The notes under the pieces were generated by a model. That model was not told the origin of the DNA and made no database searches. It saw only the letters and a list, made by a program, of their open reading frames with translations. Shown piece after piece: positions 1 through 8,135 of a stretch of 64,000 nt of DNA (positions are counted from its first letter, which is position 1; every line of letters begins with the position of its first letter). The DNA comes from Faecalibacterium prausnitzii (GTDB taxonomy: Bacteria; Bacillota; Clostridia; Oscillospirales; Ruminococcaceae), in the NCBI GenBank assembly GCA_004558805.1, contig SFDE01000009.1:1-64000 (forward strand), given 5' to 3'. Made by a program: the position numbers and the translations under genes.

Positions 1-555
1 GATGGAAAAATCCCTGCACATTACATGGCTCAGGTCAATCACTATCTGGCTGTCAGCGGTTTTGACTGCTGGTACATTGCTGCTCTGATTTTCGGGAAGG
101 AGCTGGTGATTCACAAGATCACAACCGACAAAGAAGTTCTGAATAACCTCATTGCCAAGGAAGAGCACTTCTGGAAATACAACGTAATGCCCGAAATTCC
201 GCCTGTACCTACCGGAAGCGAGGGGGATACACAGCAGATCAATCAGCTGTACTCTGCAGATGATAGAAACAAACCTGCCGATCTGAATCCCATCCGCGAC
301 CTGTTGGATAAGCGGCAGGAGCTTTCTGATCAGATCGAACAGTTGGAGCAGGAAAAAGCCTCTATTGAACAGCAGGTGAAGTTGGAGATGCAGGACGCCG
401 CCTATGGCACAGCACCGGGCTATAAGGTGTCGTGGGTATCCTCCGAAAGTAAACGGGTAGACTCCCAGCGTTTGAAGAAAGAACAACCCGATATTTTCAA
501 TCGGTACAGCAAGAATGTAAGCAGCCGCAGGTTTACCATTATCCATGCAGCATAA
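1..555 (+). CDS. YqaJ-type phage recombination exonuclease, C-terminal part (5' end outside window)
   Basis: The frame is open from the first base (DGKIPAHYMAQVNHYL), so the gene starts upstream of the window. The stretch PAHYMAQVNHYLAVSG followed by WYIAALIFGKELVIHKI matches the C-terminal half of YqaJ/lambda-exonuclease-type nucleases, which resect double-stranded DNA during phage recombination. The catalytic PD-(D/E)XK core would lie mostly upstream and cannot be checked. A coiled-coil-like Gln/Glu-rich stretch (QIEQLEQEKASIEQQ) follows, and the end SSRRFTI is typical of these proteins. A DUF1071 annealing protein lies downstream at 1949, the usual partner. Family assignment is from remembered motifs. 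Confidence 0.75.
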   Translation, partial: DGKIPAHYMAQVNHYLAVSGFDCWYIAALIFGKELVIHKITTDKEVLNNLIAKEEHFWKYNVMPEIPPVPTGSEGDTQQINQLYSADDRNKPADLNPIRDLLDKRQELSDQIEQLEQEKASIEQQVKLEMQDAAYGTAPGYKVSWVSSESKRVDSQRLKKEQPDIFNRYSKNVSSRRFTIIHAA

Positions 556-626
556 TTTTTGTACGCCTATAGGCACACAAAATTTGCGCTTCAGCTATTT
601 TTGTTTAATAGAAAAGCACAATACTG

Positions 627-655
627 TTTACACAACAATAATTGTATGCTAAGAT
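627..655 (+). promoter_or_regulatory. Promoter of the DUF4143 ATPase gene
   Basis: A -35 box TTTACA (627-632), a 17-base spacer and a -10 box TAAGAT (650-655) lie 21 bases before the ATG at 677. The ATPase therefore has its own promoter inside the recombination gene cluster. Confidence 0.5.
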
Positions 656-676
656 AAGAATATGAGGTGATGCACG

Positions 677-1876
677 ATGGTTCTGCGCAAAAGTTATTTG
701 GATAAGATCATTCCTTTTATCGATCAGGATCTGATCAAAGTTCTGGTTGGAATCCGGCGCTGTGGAAAAACAGTCCTTCTCGGTCAGATCAAGGACGTGC
801 TCCTCCAGCGCAACATTCCCGCACAGAACATTATTCAGGCCAATTTTGAGTCCATGCGCTTCCGCAACACCCGTACTGCAGAAACGCTTTACGACTACAT
901 CGCAGAAAAAGCGGAAGGCTGTACCGGCAAAATCTATATTCTTCTGGATGAGATTCAGGAGGTGGAGCGCTGGCAGATTGCAATCAATTCTCTTCGTGTC
1001 GATTTCGATTGTGATATTTACCTGACCGGCTCCAATTCCAAGCTGCTTTCCGGCGAATTGGCAACCTATCTTTCCGGACGATACATCCAGATTCAGGTTT
1101 TTCCCTTTTCGCTGGCCGAAGCAAAACAGCAATGCATTGAAAACGGAACCTATACTTCGGATGAAAAGCTCTTCTCAGACTATTTGAAGTACGGCGGTTT
1201 TCCGCAGCGTTTCTTCCTCCCTGACGATCATTCAATCACCACCTATCTGGACGATCTTTACGAAGCTATCATTGTCCGTGACATCATGCTGCGCCACAAT
1301 ATTCGCGAACAGACCGCATTACGTAATGTCCTTGCATTCCTGCTGGACAATATCGGCAATCCGTTTTCTGCCCGTAATATCAGTGGACGTATGGTTTCGG
1401 AAGGAATCAAGACAACCACTGCTACCGTACTGAACTACGTTGATTATTTCAAGGAAGCCTTTATCCTTCTGAATGCAAGCCGCTATGATATCAAAGGAAA
1501 AGCGCTCCTGTCCAGCACAGAAAAGTACTATGCAGTCGATCTTGGGCTGCGGAACGTTATCAAGAAAAGCGAAAAGCTTGACAGCAACAAGCTGTATGAG
1601 AACATCGTATATCTGGAAATGCGGAGCCGTGGCTATGAAGTTCAGGTCGGCAAGCTGGACGACACCGAAATTGATTTTATCTGCTACCGTGGAGATGAAA
1701 AGCTCTATATTCAGGTTGCTTACCTGATCACTCCCGCCGATGAAGAACGGGAGTTCGGTAATCTTGAGCGGCTGCACGACAACTATCCTAAGTATGTTAT
1801 CAGTGGTGATTTGATGAATTTAAGCCGAAACGGAATCATTCATCGAAACATCATTGATTTTCTGCTCAATCCGTAA
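677..1876 (+). CDS. AAA ATPase with C-terminal DUF4143 domain
   Basis: A 399-residue protein with a Walker A motif GIRRCGKT near residue 26, a Walker B-like ILLDEIQE near residue 93, and sensor-like YLTGSNSKLLSGEL. The C-terminal half has the DUF4143 features (YGGFPQ, DLYEAIIVRDI, Y..DLGLRN, YENIVYLEM, G.L...EIDFIC), the last resembling a degenerate nuclease-like fold. The family is widespread in gut bacteria and its role is unknown; mobile and defence-related contexts have been noted. It has its own promoter and terminator and separates the YqaJ gene from its annealing partner, so it looks like a later insertion or accessory cargo gene. GAGGTGAT eight bases before the ATG supports the start. 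Confidence 0.85.
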   Translation: MVLRKSYLDKIIPFIDQDLIKVLVGIRRCGKTVLLGQIKDVLLQRNIPAQNIIQANFESMRFRNTRTAETLYDYIAEKAEGCTGKIYILLDEIQEVERWQIAINSLRVDFDCDIYLTGSNSKLLSGELATYLSGRYIQIQVFPFSLAEAKQQCIENGTYTSDEKLFSDYLKYGGFPQRFFLPDDHSITTYLDDLYEAIIVRDIMLRHNIREQTALRNVLAFLLDNIGNPFSARNISGRMVSEGIKTTTATVLNYVDYFKEAFILLNASRYDIKGKALLSSTEKYYAVDLGLRNVIKKSEKLDSNKLYENIVYLEMRSRGYEVQVGKLDDTEIDFICYRGDEKLYIQVAYLITPADEEREFGNLERLHDNYPKYVISGDLMNLSRNGIIHRNIIDFLLNP

Positions 1877-1888
1877 TTTTCACATCAT

Positions 1889-1923
1889 GGGGCACAACAG
1901 TTGACGCTGTTGTGCCCTTTTTT
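1889..1923 (+). terminator. Rho-independent terminator after the DUF4143 ATPase
   Basis: An 11-bp perfect stem (GGGCACAACAG / CTGTTGTGCCC) is followed by six T. It lies just before the next gene, which argues that the next coding region starts at 1949 rather than at an upstream in-frame codon. Confidence 0.85.
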
Positions 1924-1948
1924 CTTTATCAGAATTGGAGGCATTCTT

Positions 1949-2659
1949 ATGGAAAACCCATTCGTAAAATTATTTGCTATTGACTTCAAAGATCATCTGG
2001 AAGTCAAAAAGTCCGGCAACACGGAACTGAAATATGTAAGCTGGGCGTATGCTTGGGCAGAGGTGAAGAAGCTGTATCCCGCTGCCAGCTACGAGGTCAA
2101 GAAATTTAACGGCCTGCCCTATGTTTATGACCCCATAACCGGCTTCATGGTGTACACCTCGGTCACGATTGAGGGCGTTTCGCATGAAATGTGGCTGCCT
2201 GTGCTGGATGGCGCAAACAAGGCCATGAAAGCTGTGCCTTACACCTATACCACCCCGAAATGGGACTACAATCCGCAGACTCGCCGCCGTGAAAAGATCG
2301 GCATGGAAGAGCGCACCGTAGAAGCAGCCTCCATGTTCGATGTGAATAAAGCTATCATGCGGTGCTTAGTGAAGAACCTTGCTATGTTCGGTCTTGGCCT
2401 GTACGTTTATGCCGGAGAGGATTTGCCGGAAGATGCTGCACCGCAGCCGGAGGCAGAACCGCAAAAGCAGCCGAAACCGAGATCCGCTAGCCCGAAGCAG
2501 GAACAGCCGCCTGTGCCCTGCATCTGTGCCCGGTGCAACCAGCCTATCAAGAGGGTCAAGCTGAAAGATGGCTCCATCATGCAGGCGGCAGAGTTTGCAG
2601 CCACCCATGAGGGAATGTGCGCTGACTGCTATAAAGCCACCAGATTGAACGTAGCATAA
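1949..2659 (+). CDS. DUF1071 (Sak-type) single-strand DNA annealing protein
   Basis: A 236-residue protein beginning MENPFVKLFAIDF, with KYVSWAYAWAEVKKLYPAA and the downstream FDVNKAIMRCLVKNLAMFGLGLYVYAGED region, the hallmark of DUF1071/Sak3 annealing proteins used by phages in recombination. Residues about 165-190 are a Pro/Gln-rich linker, and the C-terminus carries a possible zinc-binding pair (C-A-R-C and C-A-D-C). The ATG at 1949 follows GGAGG at 1937-1941 and lies beyond the upstream terminator. It would act with the YqaJ exonuclease, as paired exonuclease/annealase systems do. Confidence 0.8.
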   Translation: MENPFVKLFAIDFKDHLEVKKSGNTELKYVSWAYAWAEVKKLYPAASYEVKKFNGLPYVYDPITGFMVYTSVTIEGVSHEMWLPVLDGANKAMKAVPYTYTTPKWDYNPQTRRREKIGMEERTVEAASMFDVNKAIMRCLVKNLAMFGLGLYVYAGEDLPEDAAPQPEAEPQKQPKPRSASPKQEQPPVPCICARCNQPIKRVKLKDGSIMQAAEFAATHEGMCADCYKATRLNVA

Positions 2660-2691
2660 TAAAACTGCTCTATTTCGATGTCACTTGATTC

Positions 2692-2720
2692 TTGTATGAT
2701 TCTATATTTCATGGTACACT
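2692..2720 (+). promoter_or_regulatory. Promoter of the AAA-ATPase/PD-(D/E)XK gene
   Basis: -35 TTGTAT (2692-2697), a 17-base spacer and -10 TACACT (2715-2720). The gene starts at 2772. Confidence 0.45.
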
Positions 2721-2771
2721 TACAGTAGTGAGTTCTGAAAGCTCTCCTCTGTGAGCGGAAAGGAGCATTGC

Positions 2772-4445
2772 ATGAAAGATTTGCAGTTTCCTGTTGGAAT
2801 CTCGAATTTTGAAAAGATTCGAGAAGGCGGGTATTATTATATCGACAAGACCAATCTGATTTCTGAACTTCTTAGCGGTGGTATCGCTGAAGTAACATTG
2901 ATCACTCGTCCTCGCCGTTTCGGAAAATCCCTTGGTATGAGCACTCTCGCAAATTTTCTGGACATCCGCAAAGACAGCAAGCAACTGTTTGAGGGATTGG
3001 CGATCTCCAAAAATACAGAGCTTTGCAAAAAATGGATGAACCAGTGTCCTGTGGTATTTTTCTCTTTCAAGGATACGGACGGTCTGACCTTTGAAAGTGC
3101 CTATGGAATGCTGTGCATGAAGCTGGCATTTGCATTTCAGGATTATCAGTTTCTTTTGGATGACGATGCTATTTCTGACGATGACAAAAGCATCTTTAAG
3201 CGGATTCTGGGACGCACTGCATCAATGGATGAAACAAAAAGCTGCTTTTTGCTATTGACCCGGATGCTGGAAATCCATTTCAAAAAGTCGGCGGTCGTCA
3301 TTCTGGATGAGTATGATGTTCCCATTGCAAAAGCCAGCAGCAACGGATATTATTCGCAGATGCTGGACGTGATGCGGGCTATGATGAGCACCACGCTCAA
3401 AGACAATACTTCGCTCGACTTTGCTGTTGTTACCGGCTGTCTGAAAATTGCCAAAGAAAGCATTTTTACCGGGACGAACAATTTTGTTTCGGATACGATT
3501 CTTTCTCCCCGGTTGAGCGAATCCTTTGGTTTCACACAGGCAGATGTAGATCAAATGCTGAAAGATGCTGGTCTTGAATCGCAGTCTGCTGAAATCAAGG
3601 CATGGTACGACGGCTATCATTTTGGCGATGCAGACATTTATTGTCCATGGGACGTGATCAGTTATCTGCGGGATTTCCAGTATGGTGTAGCACAGAAGCC
3701 GAAAAGCTATTGGAAAAACACAAGCGATAACGCCATCATCCGTTCTTTCATCGACTATGCAGGCGACAATATCACCACAAAGCTTGAAACGCTGATGGCT
3801 GGCGGCTTCATCGTTCAGCATATTGAAGAAAACCTGACCTACGATTATCTGCACTCCTCTGAGGAAAATCTTTGGAGTGTGCTGTATCTGACAGGCTATC
3901 TGACCAAAGTGCGTGATAAAGATTTGCCGGATTCGCTGCCGGATGGCTGCTCTGCGTTGATGATTCCCAATGCAGAGATTTGGGAAATTTTTGAAACCAC
4001 TGTAAGCAAATGGTTTGACGACAGTGCAAAGGCATGGAACCGCAGCCCTTTGTTTGATGCAGTCTGGAGCGGAAACAACGAAGCTCTGACAAAAGAGATG
4101 ACCAAGCTGCTGCGTATGACCATCAGCTACCACGACTACCGGGAGGATTTTTACCATGCTTTCCTTGCGGGCATCTTTACTGGTGCTGGCTATGTGGTGG
4201 AATCCAACAAAGAGCATGGCGAGGGACGCAGCGATGTTATTGTAAAGGACATCCGCAATGGCCGTGTGGCAATTTTTGAAGCCAAGTATGCAAAAACTCT
4301 GGATGCTCTGCCGGATGCCTGTGATACTGCCATTCAGCAGATCAATGACCGGATGTATGCGGCAGATTTCCGGGACGACTATGATGACATCCTCTGCTAT
4401 GGCATCGCATTCTTCAAGAAGCGCTGTATGGTAAGGAAAAAATAA
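2772..4445 (+). CDS. AAA-ATPase-like / PD-(D/E)XK nuclease-fold protein (DUF1703 type)
   Basis: A 557-residue protein starting MKDLQFPVGISNFEKIREGGYYYIDKT, the standard start of the AAA-ATPase_like family, with a P-loop variant RPRRFGKSL near residue 50 and VILDEYDVP as Walker B. The C-terminal 100 residues carry the PD-(D/E)XK_9 pattern (GYVVESNKEHGEGRSDVIV...VAIFEAKYA). These genes are abundant in gut Firmicutes and Bacteroidetes; their role is unproven. The ATG at 2772 has AAAGGAG upstream. Full length for the family, with no visible damage. It stands alone between its promoter and two terminator-like hairpins. Confidence 0.85.
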   Translation: MKDLQFPVGISNFEKIREGGYYYIDKTNLISELLSGGIAEVTLITRPRRFGKSLGMSTLANFLDIRKDSKQLFEGLAISKNTELCKKWMNQCPVVFFSFKDTDGLTFESAYGMLCMKLAFAFQDYQFLLDDDAISDDDKSIFKRILGRTASMDETKSCFLLLTRMLEIHFKKSAVVILDEYDVPIAKASSNGYYSQMLDVMRAMMSTTLKDNTSLDFAVVTGCLKIAKESIFTGTNNFVSDTILSPRLSESFGFTQADVDQMLKDAGLESQSAEIKAWYDGYHFGDADIYCPWDVISYLRDFQYGVAQKPKSYWKNTSDNAIIRSFIDYAGDNITTKLETLMAGGFIVQHIEENLTYDYLHSSEENLWSVLYLTGYLTKVRDKDLPDSLPDGCSALMIPNAEIWEIFETTVSKWFDDSAKAWNRSPLFDAVWSGNNEALTKEMTKLLRMTISYHDYREDFYHAFLAGIFTGAGYVVESNKEHGEGRSDVIVKDIRNGRVAIFEAKYAKTLDALPDACDTAIQQINDRMYAADFRDDYDDILCYGIAFFKKRCMVRKK

Positions 4446-4454
4446 TTATCTACT

Positions 4455-4520
4455 GGGGAGTATCTTCGGATGCTCCTCTTTACTTTTGCAGGGCAGTCCG
4501 CGTGGATTGTCCTGTTTTTA
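4455..4520 (+). terminator. Two consecutive terminator-like hairpins
   Basis: An 8-bp stem with a TTCG loop (4457-4476) is followed by a 10-bp stem (4490-4513, two or three G-T pairs) and TTTTT. They end transcription of the AAA-ATPase gene. Confidence 0.65.
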
Positions 4521-4538
4521 TTTGGAGGTACACAATCT

Positions 4539-5803
4539 ATGTTCTGTGAAAATTGCGGTCATCAAATCTCAGATACCGCTAAATTCTGCTCTGCCTGCGG
4601 TCATCCCGTTGGCACAGCGCCATCCCCCGGTGCAGTAGCTCCACCTGCCGTTCCAGCCAAACGAGAATCGCCCCGGCTGAAAGCCTCGTCTGGCAATGGC
4701 AGCATCACACGAATGTCCGGAACACGCCGGAAGCCATGGCTGCTCCGAATGCCGATTCCCTGATCCTCACACCGGAATTACAGTCATGAAGGCTGTTGGC
4801 ACCTACGTCACCCGTGAAGAAGCAGAAGCTGTCCGCGCCGAAATGATGAAGCGTCCGGCCACACCCTATCAGGACTCTACCCTGCAGGACTGCTTCCGGA
4901 TGTTCAAAGAGTCCCGTGAATATAAGGGCCGGTCCGATAAGGCTCGCGAGCTCTATGACATTGCGTGGAAATATCTCCGTCCGCTGTGGCACTTCAAAAT
5001 TGCCGCCCTCTATGCGCAGGACTTTCAAAACATCTTAGACAAGATGGCCGATAACGGCCTGTCTCAAAGTATGTTGGAAAAAGAGCGTACTCTTATCAGT
5101 AAGCTGTATCGCACAGCCATTGGCTGGCGTGTCGTGGATGCCAACCTTGCATCTGTCCTGAAAGTCGAAGGGCGCAAATCTCCGGAGCGCGAGATTTTCA
5201 CGGACGAACAGGTGGCGCTGATCCTGAGCCAGAAGAACACGCCCACCGGGCAGATGGTAATTGCTCTTCTGGCCTGCGGAGTGCGTATCTATGAGCTGCT
5301 GCACTTCAAACACGAAGATTTTCACCGCACGGAATCCGGTGCTTATCTGATCGGCGGCTGCAAGACCGAAACCGGACGCAACCGCATCATTCCCATTCTC
5401 GACTTTGGCATCCCGGTTTTTGAACATGCGTATGCCACCTCTGTGGAAAACGGTCCGCTCTTTCCCAATGGAAAAGGCGGTTTCTGGAACGAAAAGAACT
5501 GGCGTAACCGCGGAGGAAATCGGCATCCAGCCGAATCCTTACGACGAAAATGGTAAGCGCAAACCGGAGTTTGCCGGGAAGCTTGCCACCTATACGCCCT
5601 ACACCACCCGCCATACCTACGCCAGCCTTTGTGACCGCGCAGGCGTCAACAAGGATATCCTGAAACGCGCTGTCGGGCACACGCCCAAATCCAAAACGCT
5701 GGATGAGGTCTATCTCCATCCGAAAGCGACCCAGATGATCGAAGCATTTGATAAGGCCAATCAGCTGGTCAATGATGAAGTTCTGACCACAACGAAGGCA
5801 TAA
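4539..5803 (+). pseudogene. Tyrosine integrase with N-terminal zinc ribbon, broken by two frameshifts
   Basis: Three frames must be joined. Frame one (4539-4763) gives a zinc ribbon (CENCGHQ...CSACGHP) and an integrase N-terminal arm (GNGSITRMSGTRRKPW). Frame two (to about 5510) continues VGTYVTREEAEAV, the SAM-like core-binding domain, and the first catalytic arginine (ACGVRIYELL). Frame three (to 5803) has TTRHTYASL, VGHTPKS and the tyrosine in DEVYLHP. The breaks lie near 4755 (CCC-TGA) and near 5500. All catalytic parts are present but split, so this is a recently inactivated integrase. The zinc ribbon could alternatively be an independent 74-residue protein; GGAGG precedes its ATG. Confidence 0.8.
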
Positions 5804-5820
5804 CAACTTCAAAGAGAAAA

Positions 5821-5871
5821 GCTGCCGATCCGTGAGAATCTTTCTCTCATGGATGGCAGCTTTCTTTTTTT
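5821..5871 (+). terminator. Terminator after the integrase pseudogene
   Basis: A 16-bp interrupted stem beginning GCTGCC and ending GGCAGC is followed by TTTCTTTTTTT. Confidence 0.85.
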
Positions 5872-5957
5872 GTTTGCACAATCTGTGTCAGGTCTCATCG
5901 CTTCATTCTTATTTATAGTAATTTTCAAAATTAAAGCGCATATCCGCAGAAGCGGAA

Positions 5958-6118
5958 CTAGCCGGAACAATCAGAGACAGTAACAGAGTGAAAAGCGTTC
6001 TGAATCGCATTTGGAAGAGCATCCAGCGTCCTTGCTTTGAATTTGCGCAAAAGAGCCTTTACCTTCGACCAGAGCTTTTCAATGGGATTCAGATCGGGAC
6101 TATACGGTGGAAGATATC
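5958..6118 (-). pseudogene. IS630-family transposase, C-terminal remnant
   Basis: The minus strand encodes YLPPYSPDLNPIEKLWSK followed by about 30 more residues and a stop at 5958. PYSPDLNPIE contains the last catalytic glutamate of IS630 DDE transposases. Only about 50 residues remain; upstream coding sequence is replaced abruptly near 6118 by an unrelated fragment on the plus strand. No terminal inverted repeat could be recognised on the remaining side. Confidence 0.8.
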
Positions 6119-6120
6119 TG

Positions 6121-6345
6121 CAAATGACGGAAAACGCCGGGCTGGCCGTCGATCTGCCCAGCGGCATCAACACCGATACGGGTGAGGCCGCCGAGGGAGC
6201 CGTCCGCGCAGACCTGACCGTGACGTTTGACAGCTGCAAGCCCCTGCACACAGCTACAAGCTCCGCACCCTTCTGCGGTGAGATCGTCTGTGCCGACATC
6301 GGCATCCGGGACGAATGGCACCCGGCAGGTCTTGCACAGCTTTAA
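6121..6345 (+). pseudogene. nnrE: NAD(P)H-hydrate epimerase (YjeF N-terminal domain), C-terminal remnant
   Basis: The frame gives LAVDLPSGINTDTGEAAEG, ADLTVTFDSCKPLH and CGEIVCADIGI, the C-terminal third of NnrE, which repairs damaged NADH/NADPH hydrates. The N-terminal part is missing; the fragment begins right where the IS630 remnant ends, so a transposition or deletion event joined the two. No start signal is present. Confidence 0.75.
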
Positions 6346-6365
6346 ACGCGGAATTTTGCCCTTAC

Positions 6366-6416
6366 AAAAAAGCACTTTCCCTTATATTTGCATTGCAAAT
6401 AAGGGAAAGTGCTTTT
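6366..6416. terminator. Long near-perfect palindrome, probable bidirectional terminator
   Basis: A stem of about 22 bp (AAAAGCACTTTCCCTTAT... and its complement, two-base mismatch) lies between the nnrE remnant and the minus-strand treC end, with A/T tracts on both sides. Confidence 0.7.
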
Positions 6417-6491
6417 GTCTTGCTCACTATGAGGTTACTATCGCAAAGGATACGGTCAACTCCCAATAGCGAAAAGATAATACGGCAGCCT

Positions 6492-8117
6492 TCACTTTTT
6501 CAGCACTACGCACTCATAGGGGCGCAGCGTGTCGGCGGTGTCGGGGTAGTTACCCAGCAGTTTCTCGGCATCGGTCCAGCCTACGGGCAGGGGCTTGGCA
6601 ATTTCCCGCTCCCGCAGGTTGCAGAGAATCAGCAGCTCCGTCTCGCCGTCGTACCGGCGATAGGCTAACAAATCCGCGTTGTCGGGGTACAAGAACTCGA
6701 TTTTTCCCGCACTGATGACCGGCATTTTCTTGCGCAGGGCCACCAGCGTTTTGTAAAAGCTGCGGATGGAATCCGGGGCGTCCATTTGGGCAGCGGCGTT
6801 GATGGCCTTGTAGTTGTCGGCAATGCCGATCCACGGCGTACCGGTGGTAAACCCGGCGTTCTCGCTCGCGTCCCACTGCATCGGGGTGCGGCTGTCGTCG
6901 CGGCTGCGCTGGGCGATAATGTCCAGCGTCTCGGCCTCGGTCTTGTCCTGATCTCGCAGGATCCTGTAGTAGTTGAGGCTCTCGACGTCGCGGTACTGCT
7001 CGATTTTCGTGAAGTGCGGGTTCGTCATGCCCAGCTCCTCACCCTGATAAATGTACGGTGTGCCGCGCATAAAGTGGATAGCCACCGCCAGCATCTCGGC
7101 GCTTTCCTTCCAGTAGGTCGTGTCGCTGCCAAAGCGGCTGACCGCACGGGGCTGGTCGTGGTTGCACCAGAACAATGCATTCCAGCCGCCGTGGGCCTGC
7201 ATTCCCTCCTGCCAGGTCTTGAACAGTTTCTTCATGGCGAGGTAATCAGGCTCCCTCAATTCCCACTTTTGCCCGTCCTTGTAGTCGACCTTCAGGTGGT
7301 GGAAATTGAAGCACATCGTCAGCTCGTGGTTGCCCTCAGCGGTGTAGCCGATGCAGTTTTCCAGCGTGGTGGAGGACATTTCGCCAACGGTTATCATACC
7401 GTCGATGCCGCCCGCGGCGACCAACTCCTTCAGGTACTTGTGGACGTTGCGGCCATCGGTGTAGAAGCGGCGGCCGTCGCCCTCGTAGTCGTCCTCATAA
7501 AATTCCGGCTTGGAGATGACATTGATGACGTCAAAGCGAAAGCCCTTGATGCCTTTCGCCTTCCAGAAGCGCAGGATGTCGGCCATTTCTTCCCGCACGG
7601 CGGGGTTCTCCCAGTTCAGGTCGGCTTGCATAACATCGTACAGGTGCAGATACCACTTGCCGAGCCATGGTACATATTCCCACGCAGGGCCGCCGAATTT
7701 TGAAACCCAGTTCGTCGGGTAGCAGTCGGGCGTGCCGTCCTTGAAGATGTAATAGTCCTGGTACTTTTTGTCGCCTGCCAGTGCTTTTTTGAACCACTCA
7801 TGCTCGGTGGAGGTGTGGTTGAACACCATGTCCAGCATCAGGCCGATGCCGCGCCTGTCCGCCTCGCGGATAAGCTCCTCCAGATCCTCCATCGTGCCGT
7901 AGCGCGGGTCAACGGCACGGTAGTCGGCCACATCATAGCCGTTGTCGCGCTGGGGCGAGGGGAAGAACGGCGTCAGCCAGAGATAGTCAACGCCCAGGTC
8001 GGCGAGGTAGTCCAGTTTCGCGGTGACGCCCTTCAAATCGCCGAAGCCGTCACCGTTCGAGTCCATGAAGGATTTCGGGTAAATCTGGTAGACAACTTTA
8101 TCTTTAAAATCATTCAT
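6492..8117 (-). CDS. treC: Trehalose-6-phosphate hydrolase (GH13)
   Basis: A 541-residue GH13 enzyme expected to cleave cytoplasmic trehalose-6-phosphate into glucose and glucose-6-phosphate. The N-terminus KVVYQIYPKSFMDSNGDGFGDLKG and DNGYDVADYR are typical. Catalytic elements are visible: GFRFDVIN (nucleophile Asp, near residue 197), TVGEMSS (acid/base Glu, near 245) and NHDQPR (transition-state Asp). The related oligo-1,6-glucosidases are excluded mainly by context: it follows a trehalose-type PTS gene, 18 bases apart. The ATG at 8117 was chosen over one three codons upstream because GAGGTG lies six bases before it. Confidence 0.88.
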   Translation of the reverse strand: MNDFKDKVVYQIYPKSFMDSNGDGFGDLKGVTAKLDYLADLGVDYLWLTPFFPSPQRDNGYDVADYRAVDPRYGTMEDLEELIREADRRGIGLMLDMVFNHTSTEHEWFKKALAGDKKYQDYYIFKDGTPDCYPTNWVSKFGGPAWEYVPWLGKWYLHLYDVMQADLNWENPAVREEMADILRFWKAKGIKGFRFDVINVISKPEFYEDDYEGDGRRFYTDGRNVHKYLKELVAAGGIDGMITVGEMSSTTLENCIGYTAEGNHELTMCFNFHHLKVDYKDGQKWELREPDYLAMKKLFKTWQEGMQAHGGWNALFWCNHDQPRAVSRFGSDTTYWKESAEMLAVAIHFMRGTPYIYQGEELGMTNPHFTKIEQYRDVESLNYYRILRDQDKTEAETLDIIAQRSRDDSRTPMQWDASENAGFTTGTPWIGIADNYKAINAAAQMDAPDSIRSFYKTLVALRKKMPVISAGKIEFLYPDNADLLAYRRYDGETELLILCNLREREIAKPLPVGWTDAEKLLGNYPDTADTLRPYECVVLKK

Positions 8118-8135
8118 GGTACACACCTCACAAAA

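Noticed and set aside
4750..4765. CCC-TGA as a programmed +1 frameshift site in the integrase
   Set aside because: Slippage would restore the frame here, but a second break near 5500 still destroys the protein, so decay explains both more simply. Kept only as a side note in the findings.
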